34,462 bases of DNA from Ignavibacteriales bacterium (GTDB taxonomy: Bacteria; Bacteroidota; Ignavibacteria; T3Sed10-11): assembly GCA_003567775.1 (NCBI GenBank), contig PWYR01000161.1, positions 1 to 34,462 of the forward strand, read 5' to 3'. This document shows, in pieces, positions 1-8,641 of the stretch. Every line of letters starts with the position of its first letter. The first letter of the stretch is position 1. The notes under the pieces are model-generated. The model had not been told where the DNA came from. It did no database searches and saw only the letters and a list, made by a program, of their open reading frames with translations. Position numbers and translations under genes: made by a program.

Positions 1-53
1 CCGATCCCGAATGGAGTGACACTTCCTATTCCGGTAATTACTGCTCTTTTCAT
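1..53 (-). CDS. Beta-ketoacyl-ACP synthase, N-terminal fragment (cut by window edge)
   Basis: Only the first 17 codons are present. They read MKRAVITGIGSVTPFGI, the typical N-terminus of FabF-type (KAS II) condensing enzymes. The ATG overlaps the stop of the FAD oxidoreductase as ATGA, so the two are probably translationally coupled. By family it would extend an acyl or polyketide chain on an acyl carrier protein; the active-site Cys and His residues lie outside the window. The context with a UbiE-type methyltransferase and a geranylgeranyl-reductase-like oxidoreductase suggests specialised lipid or polyketide synthesis rather than the main fatty-acid pathway. That last point is inference. 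Confidence 0.75.
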   Translation of the reverse strand, partial: MKRAVITGIGSVTPFGI

Positions 54-1198
54 ATCTTTGAATCCCTGGTTAATGAATATACCGTATGTATAACATGCGG
101 AAATAATTTCGTTAAAAAAGCCGATGCATATCTTGTCGAATTCTTCGAAAGAAACCGGTAAACAAAAGAGCCGGTAAAAATTCGGGAGCTGAATTCCTGC
201 TCCCACACACGTCTGAAATATTGGACAGTTCTCTCCCTGTTCCAATTATTTTTAATACCTTCCCTCATAACATCCGCGGCTAAAAGACCGCTTTTTAAAG
301 CCATTGCATTACCGTCCCCGCAAAAGGGATGGATCGATCCGGCGGCATCACCTATACATAGAATCTCTTTAAACTTCGGTGATCGAATACCGAACGAAAG
401 ATTACTGCATGTAATTGAAGACGACTTGTTTTTCATTGACTCAATACGTTTGCGGAGAAGTGGATCCTTATTCGATATTTCTTTCAATAATGTTTCTATA
501 TTTCCATCGTGCGATTTTATAACGTTTGAATCGATCAATCCGCATACATTAATTAGACCGCGCTCAATGGTTGCGATGCCGACATAGCCATACGATGTAA
601 AATATAATTCTACGGTATTATTCAATCCGGGACATTCGGCATGGAACTTAAACGCAACGGCGCCTGAATTCTTCGATCCGTTCTTGCCCGGACGGACAAG
701 TAACGACTCACTGCCCGATTTCGCACCCGTTGCACCAATCGCGTAGGGTGTGCTAAATATTTGTTGCTCACCCGTTTTTCTTTTTTGTGCTGTCAGAATT
801 ACGTGACCGTTGTTAACACCGGCGTCCGTTATCTCGAAACCCTTACGTACAATCACTCCTTTTTTCTCTGCAATTGTCAATATTGTCGAATCGAATTTTA
901 TTCTCGATAAACCGTATGCGGGGATGTAAAAAGTCGTACGGACAGGTGTACCGTCGAACGAAACGGTCAACTCGAAAATGGGCGAAGGATCGTGTGAAAG
1001 GAATTCCTGTCTTCCATTAATAGCATCCAAATACGAGAGACAATCCGGAGAATAGAACTCACCGCAAATTTTATTTTTTACGCTTTCTTGCTTCTCAATG
1101 ATTGTTCCTGAATATCCGGCATCTGCAAGAGCAATCCCCGCGGTGGCGCCCGCAGGTCCTCCTCCAATGATCAATATGTCCGTTGATTCGCTTACCAT
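50..1198 (-). CDS. FAD-dependent oxidoreductase, geranylgeranyl-reductase-like
   Basis: The protein has 382 residues. It opens with a Rossmann FAD-binding motif (IIGGGPAGATAGIALADAG, from about residue 10). It also carries the second FAD motif CIGDAAGSIHPFCGDGNAM near residue 280, including the FCGDG loop typical of geranylgeranyl-reductase and related flavoproteins. The family reduces or hydroxylates isoprenoid, alkyl or aromatic substrates; the actual substrate here is unknown. The ATG lies inside the last codons of the methyltransferase (7-nt overlap), and the stop overlaps the start of a ketosynthase. The three genes are thus one coupled operon. FAD-oxidoreductase plus methyltransferase pairs occur in FCB clusters with type III polyketide synthases, but no such synthase is visible here. 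Confidence 0.85.
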   Translation of the reverse strand: MVSESTDILIIGGGPAGATAGIALADAGYSGTIIEKQESVKNKICGEFYSPDCLSYLDAINGRQEFLSHDPSPIFELTVSFDGTPVRTTFYIPAYGLSRIKFDSTILTIAEKKGVIVRKGFEITDAGVNNGHVILTAQKRKTGEQQIFSTPYAIGATGAKSGSESLLVRPGKNGSKNSGAVAFKFHAECPGLNNTVELYFTSYGYVGIATIERGLINVCGLIDSNVIKSHDGNIETLLKEISNKDPLLRKRIESMKNKSSSITCSNLSFGIRSPKFKEILCIGDAAGSIHPFCGDGNAMALKSGLLAADVMREGIKNNWNRERTVQYFRRVWEQEFSSRIFTGSFVYRFLSKNSTRYASAFLTKLFPHVIHTVYSLTRDSKI

Positions 1199-1917
1199 TG
1201 TTTTTTCCGTATCACCAACCCGAATCGAAATGACCAGTGTCTTACAAAATTATAATCCGCAAAATTTGATGAACCGAGGATTTGCCGAATTTCTGAAAAA
1301 GAGATAGCACGACGAAGCGAAACGATACCGTCATTCTGCGTAATTGGACTGCGGACAAACATGGAAGAAAACAATTTGAAAAAAAGTAACGGAATTCTAT
1401 GTCTGAGCAGATCATTGATCACAACGGCATAACGGGCAACACGATACATTTCGCTCATAAGTTCAAGAGCACGGTCATAATAATGGTGCAAAAGCAAATT
1501 CGATATCACGATATCAAACGAGTTGTCTTTGAAAGGCATCTTGAACGCATCTGAAACAATAAAATTTAATTGCGAATTGTCCGGGTTACGGTGTTTTGCG
1601 AGTTGAAGGAAACGGTGTTTAACATCCAATCCCGTGAGAGCGAAATTATCATGTTGTAATTTGAAATTCCTCAAGATTGTAAAAGCCAGGTCGGCCGAGC
1701 CAGCGCCGATATCCAAAAGGGAAAGGCGCCGATCCCGGGGATAGCCGTGAAGGAGTTTATATAACGTTTTCTTGTATACACCGAATCCACCGAAAAAACG
1801 ATTAATTCTTAGCAGATCATCAAATGTCTTCTCTACTTCCCGGATGGGGATCTCATCCCGATCCAGGATTTCCTCATTCTCAATTCTTTCCGGTACCAGG
1901 ATTTTGTCTAAGCTCAT
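1192..1917 (-). CDS. UbiE-type SAM-dependent methyltransferase
   Basis: This is a 241-residue class I methyltransferase. The SAM-binding motif I reads LLDIGAGSADLAF near residues 67-79. The acidic strand-2 motif is GLDVK, and SNLLLHHYYD supplies motif IV/post-IV. The region before motif I (about residues 30-60) resembles the N-terminus of methyltransferases found beside type III PKS genes. It probably methylates a quinone-like or aromatic polyketide product; the substrate cannot be read from the sequence. It is the first gene of the operon, starting from ATG with only a weak ribosome-binding site, and it overlaps the next gene. A 167-bp intergenic region separates it from the divergent PorQ/PorV-like gene. 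Confidence 0.85.
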   Translation of the reverse strand: MSLDKILVPERIENEEILDRDEIPIREVEKTFDDLLRINRFFGGFGVYKKTLYKLLHGYPRDRRLSLLDIGAGSADLAFTILRNFKLQHDNFALTGLDVKHRFLQLAKHRNPDNSQLNFIVSDAFKMPFKDNSFDIVISNLLLHHYYDRALELMSEMYRVARYAVVINDLLRHRIPLLFFKLFSSMFVRSPITQNDGIVSLRRAISFSEIRQILGSSNFADYNFVRHWSFRFGLVIRKKQW

Positions 1918-2058
1918 ATTAATAATTTTATGGAGTTCCTGTTTTTCAACATATCAAATTTATTGTTGGTTCCGCCCCTCTACAATAGGGTAACCGGGCT
2001 ATTACATACGCTCCCGCATTTGAATTTCTCACCACTTTTCAGTAGATTTAGAAATCCA

Positions 2059-2066
2059 TATATTTG
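2059..2066 (+). promoter_or_regulatory. Possible TAnnTTTG-type -7 element
   Basis: TATATTTG matches the Bacteroidota -7 consensus TAnnTTTG. A T-rich stretch (TTTTC) sits near the expected -33 spacing. The inferred transcript would start close to the AAGGAG ribosome-binding site of the PorQ/PorV-like gene, giving a very short leader. A match of this size can arise by chance in AT-rich DNA. Confidence 0.3.
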
Positions 2067-2084
2067 ACGGGCAAGGAGTAGAAA

Positions 2085-3047
2085 TTGATTTATAAACTTA
2101 TTCGACGGACTATCCTCTATAGTTTATTCTGCTTTGTTTTATCGCAATCTGCGACGGCGGGAGGACAATCTATATTCTCATATATTCATAACGATGCAAG
2201 CGCGCGTATGGCGGGCATCGGCGGGAGTGCGGTTGCGATGCGGCATGATCCTTCGATGATTTTCTATAATCCCGCGGGCTTGTACGGTATGCACTCCCCG
2301 CAAATATCGCTCAGCTACTTCCGTCACATTATCGATATCAATACCGGTTTTTTATCATACTCACAGGAATTTAAGGACTATGGCTGGTTCGGCGCCGGCA
2401 TCGCTTATGTCGACTATGGATCGCAGACTGAAGTCGATCATCTCGAGAATGTTCTCGGAACTTTCAACTCCACCGATTTAGCTTTCGTAATGAGCTATGC
2501 GAACACCGTATTCGATGAGAATCTCTTTGTCGGATTAAGCACAAAATTTTTCTACTCATCCCTCACCCCCGATCATATATCGACCGGCATTGCACTCGAT
2601 ATCGGTATGCAATATCATATACCGCATCAGGAACTGACGATCGGCGCAAGTGTACTGAATTTTGGAAGACAGATCACCCCCTATGAAGAAACACGCGAAT
2701 CGCTTCCGCTCGATTTTAAGATCGGCGTATCGAAGGGTCTCGAGCATTTGCCGCTGGTACTGAGTGTTAACTTTCATCATCTAAACGACGACGCCGGCGA
2801 AACTATGAATCGGCTCCGCGGATTTACGATTGGCGGAGAGTTTACCATTACCGATGCAGTGCAGCTGCGTTTAGGTTACCGGAATGAAATGCGTCAGGAT
2901 CTGCAGATCGGATCGACAATCGGACTTGCCGGATTTTCTGCCGGATTTGGCATCCATGTGCAATCATATAGTTTTGACTACGGATTCACATCGCTCGGAA
3001 AAATAGGGTCAATGCATCATATCTCTTTAAGGCACTCGTTTAAATAA
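2085..3047 (+). CDS. PorQ/PorV-like outer-membrane protein
   Basis: The protein has 320 residues and a signal peptide (about 1-25, ending SATAGG). The following stretch, SARMAGIGGSAVAM, then IFYNPAGL, is the hallmark of the PorV/PorQ/FadL-like barrel family. The rest is alternating beta-strand sequence ending in an aromatic-flanked strand (HHISLRHSFK), as in outer-membrane barrels. PorV and PorQ are known from type IX secretion, but no other T9SS gene lies here, so a role in secretion is inference. The start is TTG, supported by AAGGAG six bases upstream; no nearby ATG fits better. It is transcribed alone, diverging from the methyltransferase operon and facing the TPR gene. Confidence 0.78.
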   Translation: MIYKLIRRTILYSLFCFVLSQSATAGGQSIFSYIHNDASARMAGIGGSAVAMRHDPSMIFYNPAGLYGMHSPQISLSYFRHIIDINTGFLSYSQEFKDYGWFGAGIAYVDYGSQTEVDHLENVLGTFNSTDLAFVMSYANTVFDENLFVGLSTKFFYSSLTPDHISTGIALDIGMQYHIPHQELTIGASVLNFGRQITPYEETRESLPLDFKIGVSKGLEHLPLVLSVNFHHLNDDAGETMNRLRGFTIGGEFTITDAVQLRLGYRNEMRQDLQIGSTIGLAGFSAGFGIHVQSYSFDYGFTSLGKIGSMHHISLRHSFK

Positions 3048-3086
3048 GCCAAGTATCAACCAACCCGGGTAGGAGTACTATCTTTG

Positions 3087-4346
3087 TCACGGCGACAATA
3101 GATTGGGATTAATTTCCCGAACCACGCTTCCCTTGCTATACGGCGATTCGATATATCGATCCGCTAATCTGCGCGAACCCTGGTAATCGTCCATCGACCG
3201 TACCTTTCTGTAGTACTCGAGCGCTTTTTCCCGCTCATCCATTGCATCGTATATCATCCCCTTCCGCAGCGTTGCAAGTATAACAAAACCGGATTGCACG
3301 TCGCTGCCTATCTTTTCACTGTATTCAAGCACGGAGGAATAGTGGTCTAACGCTTCTTCTAAATAATTATTATTGAAGAGGTATTGCGCAACATAATATT
3401 CCGCCTCACGCACCGCCGGAAGGTGATAACCGTTTTGTCCGTTATTATATCTTTCTATGACCGATAAAAACGTCTCATAGGCATCATCCCACCGTCCGAG
3501 CGCCACATTGAAACGACCGTAATATCGCTGGAAAAGCGGATTTTGCGGAAACCGGGAATACAACTTCCGGGAAAGTTCAAATCCCTCTCGATATTTTTTC
3601 TCATTGAAATAAAGTATCTGCATCAAAAAATATGTTGCTTCGACGCCGGCATATCGCGCCCCCTGCGAAGCCATCCGCAACTGCTCAAGTCCTTCTTCTT
3701 TATCGCCTTTCGGGAAGAAAATTAAAAATGGTTTGACCCATGGAAACATATCCGGTATGACTGAGGCATAGTAGTTATAGATACCTTTTCCTAAAAGGAT
3801 ATCGGCATTATCGGGTGAGAGTTGTTCCGCTCTACGTACAATCGGCAGAGCCCGGCGCCCGTCGTTTGCCGCGCGTACCCACGATCCGCGATGCGCGCGC
3901 AATCGACCACGAAATCCGATCGCCCCCCCTTTAAAGAACAATGCACTGATATCGTGTGAGCGTTGTTTTAAAATATCGTCTGAAAGGTCTATTACCTTTT
4001 CAAGTTGATCAAAGAATCTATCGTCCAGTGATTCATCTTCTAAGTTAACGAGAATTCTCATCCAATCGACCATGGCGACAAAGAAATGACCGCCCGGATG
4101 TTTCGGATACATATCTACAATTTTTTGAAACGTAGCTCGCGCCTCATCAAGCTCATAGTTATAGACTTGCTCAATTCCCGTCTGCACGTACTCCTCAGTA
4201 CGCCAATCGGGCAACCATTGAGATTGCACCGGCATATTTACTACAATGCCGGATAAAATGATGATTGCCGCGAGCCATCCTCCAATCGTTCTCAAATTGG
4301 TTCTATTTCGAAAAACGTTCCAGCTCTTCACGTATAAATCTGTCAA
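3087..4346 (-). CDS. Exported tetratricopeptide-repeat protein
   Basis: About 419 residues. A hydrophobic N-terminal segment (GWLAAIIILSGIVV) acts as signal or membrane anchor. It is followed by helix pairs of TPR character, such as the region around YNYELDEARATFQKIVDMYPKHPGGHF and the C-terminal YYRKV block. This suggests a periplasmic or membrane-anchored protein-interaction scaffold; no enzymatic motif is seen. The start is uncertain. GTG at 4364 lacks a ribosome-binding site, whereas TTG at 4346 has AAGGAG nine bases upstream, so I prefer TTG. Either way the gene overlaps the CPBP protease gene (44 or 62 bp), implying coupled translation as the last member of a nine-gene run. Confidence 0.8.
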   Translation of the reverse strand: MTDLYVKSWNVFRNRTNLRTIGGWLAAIIILSGIVVNMPVQSQWLPDWRTEEYVQTGIEQVYNYELDEARATFQKIVDMYPKHPGGHFFVAMVDWMRILVNLEDESLDDRFFDQLEKVIDLSDDILKQRSHDISALFFKGGAIGFRGRLRAHRGSWVRAANDGRRALPIVRRAEQLSPDNADILLGKGIYNYYASVIPDMFPWVKPFLIFFPKGDKEEGLEQLRMASQGARYAGVEATYFLMQILYFNEKKYREGFELSRKLYSRFPQNPLFQRYYGRFNVALGRWDDAYETFLSVIERYNNGQNGYHLPAVREAEYYVAQYLFNNNYLEEALDHYSSVLEYSEKIGSDVQSGFVILATLRKGMIYDAMDEREKALEYYRKVRSMDDYQGSRRLADRYIESPYSKGSVVREINPNLLSP

Positions 4347-5208
4347 CAGTCCAAACTCCTTCACCGATTATTATGGATTTTGATTTATAAATATATATTG
4401 TTCCGAGTATCAACACAACTGTTGTGATCAGACCCCCCTCAGGCCCGAATTCACCACCGGTCAGTATCGCCGGTCCCGATATAGAACTATCAAATAGCGA
4501 TCTGCCTTCCAGAACCTGACCGCTTACCGGGTATGAATAAATCGTACCCTGAAAAAAATTCCAGGATACATGTATTCCGGTCGGGAACCACAGCGTTCGC
4601 GTTTTTAAATATGCAACCGACAGCCATACGCCCGCAAGAAAAATATTGAATAGCGCGAGCATTGAGACATTAGGATTCATCGAATGTGCAGCGCTGAATG
4701 CAACCGACATTATAATGACCGCTGCCGGAGCTTTGATCGATTCTACTAATGTTTGAAACGGATAACCCCTGAAGAAAAGTTCCTCACCGAAGCCCGCAAG
4801 TATAAAAAATAGCAGTGTTGTGGTTATTATCGCGAATATATCGAATGATCCAAATCCCCTCCATTCAAGTGCAATCCATCCGGCGCCGTACTGGGTCAAA
4901 AACACAACCGACATCATTATCCCGCCGATCAATATTCCCTGACCGATTTCGCGCGGCATGCGCCGGTGTACCGGTATCCCTACCGAATGCAATGGTCGCT
5001 TTTCGAACATTTTAAGCATAAAAACCGTTGCAATAAGGATGCATATTACAATAAGCAACGGCGAATAAAATACAAGATCTGAAATCACCATCGAAGCAAG
5101 AAAGAATACAATCGAGGTTACGGCAAACAGAATAAGTAGAAACAACAATATCCGCCAACCGGATCTGATATTACCGAGATCATCTAAAAATATATGTTGC
5201 AGATTCAT
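4303..5208 (-). CDS. CPBP-family intramembrane glutamic protease (CAAX protease-like)
   Basis: The protein has 301 residues and about eight hydrophobic segments. The family motifs are all present: EELFFR (Glu142, Glu143, Arg147), FSAAH (His175), and HVSWN (His213, Asn217). By family these form the intramembrane catalytic site of type II CAAX-like proteases. In bacteria the substrates are mostly unknown; some members act in bacteriocin immunity or protein maturation. It follows glyQS by 34 bp and overlaps the TPR gene, so it shares their transcript. The C-terminal extension after the last membrane helix is charged and probably cytoplasmic. Confidence 0.9.
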   Translation of the reverse strand: MNLQHIFLDDLGNIRSGWRILLFLLILFAVTSIVFFLASMVISDLVFYSPLLIVICILIATVFMLKMFEKRPLHSVGIPVHRRMPREIGQGILIGGIMMSVVFLTQYGAGWIALEWRGFGSFDIFAIITTTLLFFILAGFGEELFFRGYPFQTLVESIKAPAAVIIMSVAFSAAHSMNPNVSMLALFNIFLAGVWLSVAYLKTRTLWFPTGIHVSWNFFQGTIYSYPVSGQVLEGRSLFDSSISGPAILTGGEFGPEGGLITTVVLILGTIYIYKSKSIIIGEGVWTVDRFIREELERFSK

Positions 5209-5242
5209 GAACGATGTTCAGAGTTATTCAATGTTCGTTTAA

Positions 5243-6568
5243 TCAGATTCCGAGATTATCAGACAGATATGCAGCAATCTGCGCATCGGCAACCCGCACC
5301 TGTTCCATGCTGTCACGATCGCGAATAGTAACAGACTGATCCTCGAGCGTTTGCGAATCGATCGTAATACAGAATGGTGTTCCCGCCTCATCCTGCCTTC
5401 GATAACGTCGTCCGACAGCCCCTTTATCGTCGTAGAAAACACGGTACCGTTTTTGCAAATCGGTCGCTATGGCGCGCGCCTTTTCGGGCATGCCGTCGCG
5501 ATTCACCAGCGGAAACACGGCTGCGTTGATCGGAGCGATTCGGGGATGGAACCGCATCACGGTGCGCTTTTCCTTTTCAAGTTGCTCCTCGGCAAATGCA
5601 CTTACGAGAAACGCCATAAACGATCTGCTTGCTCCCGCCGATGTCTCGATCACATACGGGATGTACTTTTCATTCGCCTCCTGATCGTAATATTTCATTG
5701 CTTTACCCGAGAATTTTTCGTGCTGTTGTAAATCGTAATCCGTCCGGTTGTGAATGCCCTCAATTTCTCCCCAACCAAACGGAAAGAGAAATTGAATATC
5801 AAATGCCTTCTTTGCATAGTGTGCCAGTTCGCCTGGTCCGTGCTCGTTATAACGCAAAAGATCGGGAGACATTCCGAGGTCTATGAACCACTGTATTCTC
5901 TGCTCTTTCCAGTATTCGAACCACTCATCGTCATCGCCGGGCTTCACGAAAAATTGCATTTCCATTTGCTCGAACTCACGTGTGCGGAATAAAAAGTTCT
6001 TTGTGTTGATCTCGTTTCGGAACGCCTTACCGATTTGTGCAATCCCGAACGGCACTTTCTGACGCGCGGCTGATTGCACATTGAAGAAATTGACATAAAT
6101 ACCCTGCGCGGTCTCGGGTCGTAAATATACGGTTGCCGAACTGTCTTCTACCGGTCCGACGAACGTTCTGAACATGAGATTAAATTTTCTCGCTTCGGTG
6201 AATGTATCTTTCCCGCCGCAATTCGGGCATGCACCGGATTCCGGCAGTTCATCGTTCCGGAAACGCGCGCGGCATTGTTTACAATCCACCATCGGATCGG
6301 TAAAGTGTTCAACGTGTCCGGATGCTTCCCAAACACGCGGATGCATAAGAATGCTCGCGTCGATTCCCTCAATATCCTCGCGCAATGTCATCGATCGCCA
6401 CCATTGTTCTTTGATGTTGTTTAAAAGCTCAACGCCGAGCGGCCCGTAATCGTAGCAGCCGTTGAGTCCGCCGTAAATTTCCGAAGACTGAAAAACAAAA
6501 CCCCGGCGTTTCGCCAGAGAAACGATTTTTTCCATTATTTTTGCTGCGTCTTTATTACCTTTGCTCAA
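5243..6568 (-). CDS. glyQS: Glycyl-tRNA synthetase (single-chain, class II)
   Basis: The 441-residue enzyme is the homodimeric, eukaryote/archaeal-type GlyRS, which charges tRNA-Gly. The N-terminal stretch RRGFVFQSSEIYGGLNGCYDYGPLG is diagnostic. A zinc-like module with two CxxC pairs (CKQC and CPNC) lies near residues 97-120. Class II motif 2 is in the FRNEI...FRTREFEQMEMQFF region, with RPETAQG before it. The C-terminal anticodon-binding domain begins around residue 340 (RFHPRIAPINAAVFPL). Length matches the family. It is the seventh gene of the minus-strand run, 32 bp after the small exported protein. The ATG start matches the usual N-terminus. Confidence 0.97.
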   Translation of the reverse strand: MSKGNKDAAKIMEKIVSLAKRRGFVFQSSEIYGGLNGCYDYGPLGVELLNNIKEQWWRSMTLREDIEGIDASILMHPRVWEASGHVEHFTDPMVDCKQCRARFRNDELPESGACPNCGGKDTFTEARKFNLMFRTFVGPVEDSSATVYLRPETAQGIYVNFFNVQSAARQKVPFGIAQIGKAFRNEINTKNFLFRTREFEQMEMQFFVKPGDDDEWFEYWKEQRIQWFIDLGMSPDLLRYNEHGPGELAHYAKKAFDIQFLFPFGWGEIEGIHNRTDYDLQQHEKFSGKAMKYYDQEANEKYIPYVIETSAGASRSFMAFLVSAFAEEQLEKEKRTVMRFHPRIAPINAAVFPLVNRDGMPEKARAIATDLQKRYRVFYDDKGAVGRRYRRQDEAGTPFCITIDSQTLEDQSVTIRDRDSMEQVRVADAQIAAYLSDNLGI

Positions 6569-6600
6569 TTGATATTTCCCACAATTAATGAATCGATCAT

Positions 6601-7005
6601 CTAATTCTTTACTACAAGCACAGTCAAAATGATTGCACTTTCATCCCGAATATGTATTGATAAATCTTCAGAGCGGCTGTCCTCACGTGCGCTGATTGAA
6701 TATCCCAATGCCCGCACCGTGCGATGTATCTCAAAATTCAACAATGTCAGCGAAAGATCGGGCGGCGGCGTTACACGTAATTCGGATCTGACCCCCGGTT
6801 GAACAACCCGCTGCCGGATATTATGATCTTCAATAGTATATGAACGGAAGATCTCCATCAATGCACTCTGCAATGTATCTGCGTCGAATGCCGGCGCGAC
6901 AGAATGTTTTACATCATATCCCCTGTCGTTTTGTTCGGCCATGTACCGCGTAATGAGAACTGCATTTGTCAAAACAAGTAAAAGGAATATGAACCGTTTA
7001 ATCAT
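6601..7005 (-). CDS. Small exported or membrane-anchored protein of unknown function
   Basis: I do not recognise this 134-residue protein. It starts with a clear hydrophobic segment (IKRFIFLLLVLTNAVLI, residues 2-18), so it is either secreted or anchored by its N-terminus. The rest is soluble, with mixed charge and predicted alpha-beta alternation (for example DLSLTLLNFEIHRTVRALGY and a strand-rich C-terminus ending ILTVLVV). Its ATG overlaps the crotonase stop as TGATG, which implies translational coupling and makes it a real gene. It sits between the crotonase and glyQS genes and has no visible catalytic motif. Confidence 0.75.
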   Translation of the reverse strand: MIKRFIFLLLVLTNAVLITRYMAEQNDRGYDVKHSVAPAFDADTLQSALMEIFRSYTIEDHNIRQRVVQPGVRSELRVTPPPDLSLTLLNFEIHRTVRALGYSISAREDSRSEDLSIHIRDESAIILTVLVVKN

Positions 7006-7790
7006 CAGAATTTATTTGCAAACTCCGGTTTGCGTTTTTCCAGAAATGCTTTCGCTCCCTCTTTACTGTCCTCCGTCGCCGCGCACTTACCAAACAATGA
7101 CGCTTCGAGTTCCAATCCCTCGGTGAGATTCGTTTCGTCGGTCATATTCACCGCCTTCAGCGCAAAACGAATTGCAATCTGTCCTTTCTTTGCAATGGTT
7201 GCAGCAATGGATTTCGCCTCTTCAATGAGTTGCGCTTGAGGAACTACTTTATTTACCAGTCCGATCCGGTATGCCTCGTTTGCATCGATATGATTGCCGG
7301 TAAGAATCATCTCGTGGGCAATTCCTTTCCCGACAAGCCGTGCTAATCTTTGGGTGCCGCCATAACCGGGAATTATACCGAGATTGACCTCGGGTTGACC
7401 GAATCGCGCAGTGTCGGATGCTATCCGTAGCGTACATGCGAGGGCAAGTTCGCACCCGCCGCCGAGCGCGAATCCGTTAATCGCACCTATTACCGGTTTG
7501 CCTAAATTTTCTATCAAAGTAAAAATATCCCGACCGCCTTTTGCAAACTCTTTTCCCGACTGTTCGTCAAGTTCAATCAGTTCGCCGATATCCGTACCGG
7601 CAACGAACGATTTTTCACCTGCACCGGTGAGAATGACAACATATACGTCGTCGTTCGTTTTAAGTTCTTCAAAGAGATCACGCATCTCTTTTTTTACAGT
7701 TGCATTGAGTGCGTTGAGTTTATCAGGACGGTTGATTGTAACGAGTGCGATTTTATTTTCTATATCACAGGTTAAATACTGCGCTGCCAT
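7005..7790 (-). CDS. Enoyl-CoA hydratase (crotonase family)
   Basis: This 261-residue protein fits the crotonase family in length and motifs. The oxyanion-hole loop is SFVAGTDIGEL (about residues 61-71). Catalytic glutamates are visible as Glu114 (GGGCELAL) and Glu134 (GQPEVNLGIIPGYGG), so hydratase chemistry is intact. By family it hydrates short-chain 2-enoyl-CoA, as in beta-oxidation or crotonyl-CoA metabolism; chain length cannot be told. The start ATG has AGGAG five bases upstream. No other beta-oxidation gene is in the window, so the pathway partner is unknown. It is the fifth gene of the nine-gene minus-strand run. Confidence 0.93.
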   Translation of the reverse strand: MAAQYLTCDIENKIALVTINRPDKLNALNATVKKEMRDLFEELKTNDDVYVVILTGAGEKSFVAGTDIGELIELDEQSGKEFAKGGRDIFTLIENLGKPVIGAINGFALGGGCELALACTLRIASDTARFGQPEVNLGIIPGYGGTQRLARLVGKGIAHEMILTGNHIDANEAYRIGLVNKVVPQAQLIEEAKSIAATIAKKGQIAIRFALKAVNMTDETNLTEGLELEASLFGKCAATEDSKEGAKAFLEKRKPEFANKF

Positions 7791-7807
7791 AATGACTCCT
7801 GTTATTT

Positions 7808-8638
7808 TCAGGTTTTATTATTATCTACCAGCACTTCTCTATCAACTTCTTCACGATTGCGTTGAGAAAAAACACTTATCTTACCGTTGGCGTATTTATC
7901 GATTAATGAATAGGCATATTCAAAATCCGATCCCACATCCTGCGGTTTGTGAGCATCCGAGCCGGTGGTGAGAGGAATTCCGTATTCCGCCGCACGTTCG
8001 AGAATATCTTCGGCGGGATATATTTCAGCAACTTTTTTCCTCAACCCGGATGTGTTGATTTCCATACACAAATTGTTTTCTTTGATTGCGCGAAGTGCGC
8101 GATACATTGTATCGTCAACGCCATTCGACTCATTTCCCGGGCGAATGCCGTTCTTTTTAACCAGATCGAAGTGTGCTATTATATCGCATATCCCGGATTC
8201 TGCCAACTGCCGGACACGTTCGAAATACTCTTCGTAGCGTAAATTTACGACAACCCGTTCGAATATCGGCGCCGGAATCAACTCCGTCCCCGGCCAGGCG
8301 CCGAGATAATGCACCGAACCGATAACATAATCAAAATCATGTTCAGCTATAAAATTTTTTACAAAAGATTCGGTTCCCGGATAATAATCGGCTTCCAACC
8401 CGAACTTAATAGTAATTGCACCTGAATACTTTTGCTGTAAATTCCGGACACCGGGTTTATAAATTTGATTAAACTCATCCATCGTCATACGATGCTCGAG
8501 ATCATAGCCATCCGGCATAGGGTTATGACATGACACACCGATCTCGCTGAATCCCTTTCCAATCGCAGACTCAATGTAATCCTCCATCACTCCGACGGCG
8601 TGTTTACATAATCTTGTATGTGTGTGGTAATCGACCAT
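7808..8638 (-). CDS. PHP-domain phosphatase, histidinol-phosphatase-like
   Basis: The 276-residue protein has the PHP metal-binding signature DYHTHTRLCKH at its N-terminus, a CHNP motif, GSVHYLG, AHFDLVKK and the C-terminal GSDAHKP. These supply the His/Asp ligands of a trinuclear metal site. The closest named family is HisJ-type histidinol phosphatase, which removes phosphate from L-histidinol phosphate in histidine biosynthesis. No other his gene is nearby, so another small phosphoester substrate is possible. It begins three bases after the DUF2520 stop codon, indicating a shared transcript. Confidence 0.85.
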   Translation of the reverse strand: MVDYHTHTRLCKHAVGVMEDYIESAIGKGFSEIGVSCHNPMPDGYDLEHRMTMDEFNQIYKPGVRNLQQKYSGAITIKFGLEADYYPGTESFVKNFIAEHDFDYVIGSVHYLGAWPGTELIPAPIFERVVVNLRYEEYFERVRQLAESGICDIIAHFDLVKKNGIRPGNESNGVDDTMYRALRAIKENNLCMEINTSGLRKKVAEIYPAEDILERAAEYGIPLTTGSDAHKPQDVGSDFEYAYSLIDKYANGKISVFSQRNREEVDREVLVDNNKT

Positions 8639-8641
8639 GAT

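Noticed and set aside
1984-2003. Inverted repeat AATAG/CTATT between the methyltransferase and PorQ/PorV-like genes
   Set aside because: The arms are five AT-rich bases with mismatched centre, well within chance for a 167-bp region.
3084-3098. Hairpin TTGTC-5 nt-GACAA as terminator of the PorQ/PorV-like gene
   Set aside because: The stem is only five pairs, it overlaps the end of the opposing TPR gene, and no T-run follows.
5351-5886. Several long plus-strand open frames opposite glyQS
   Set aside because: They are antisense shadows of a strongly conserved gene with no ribosome-binding sites or family signatures.
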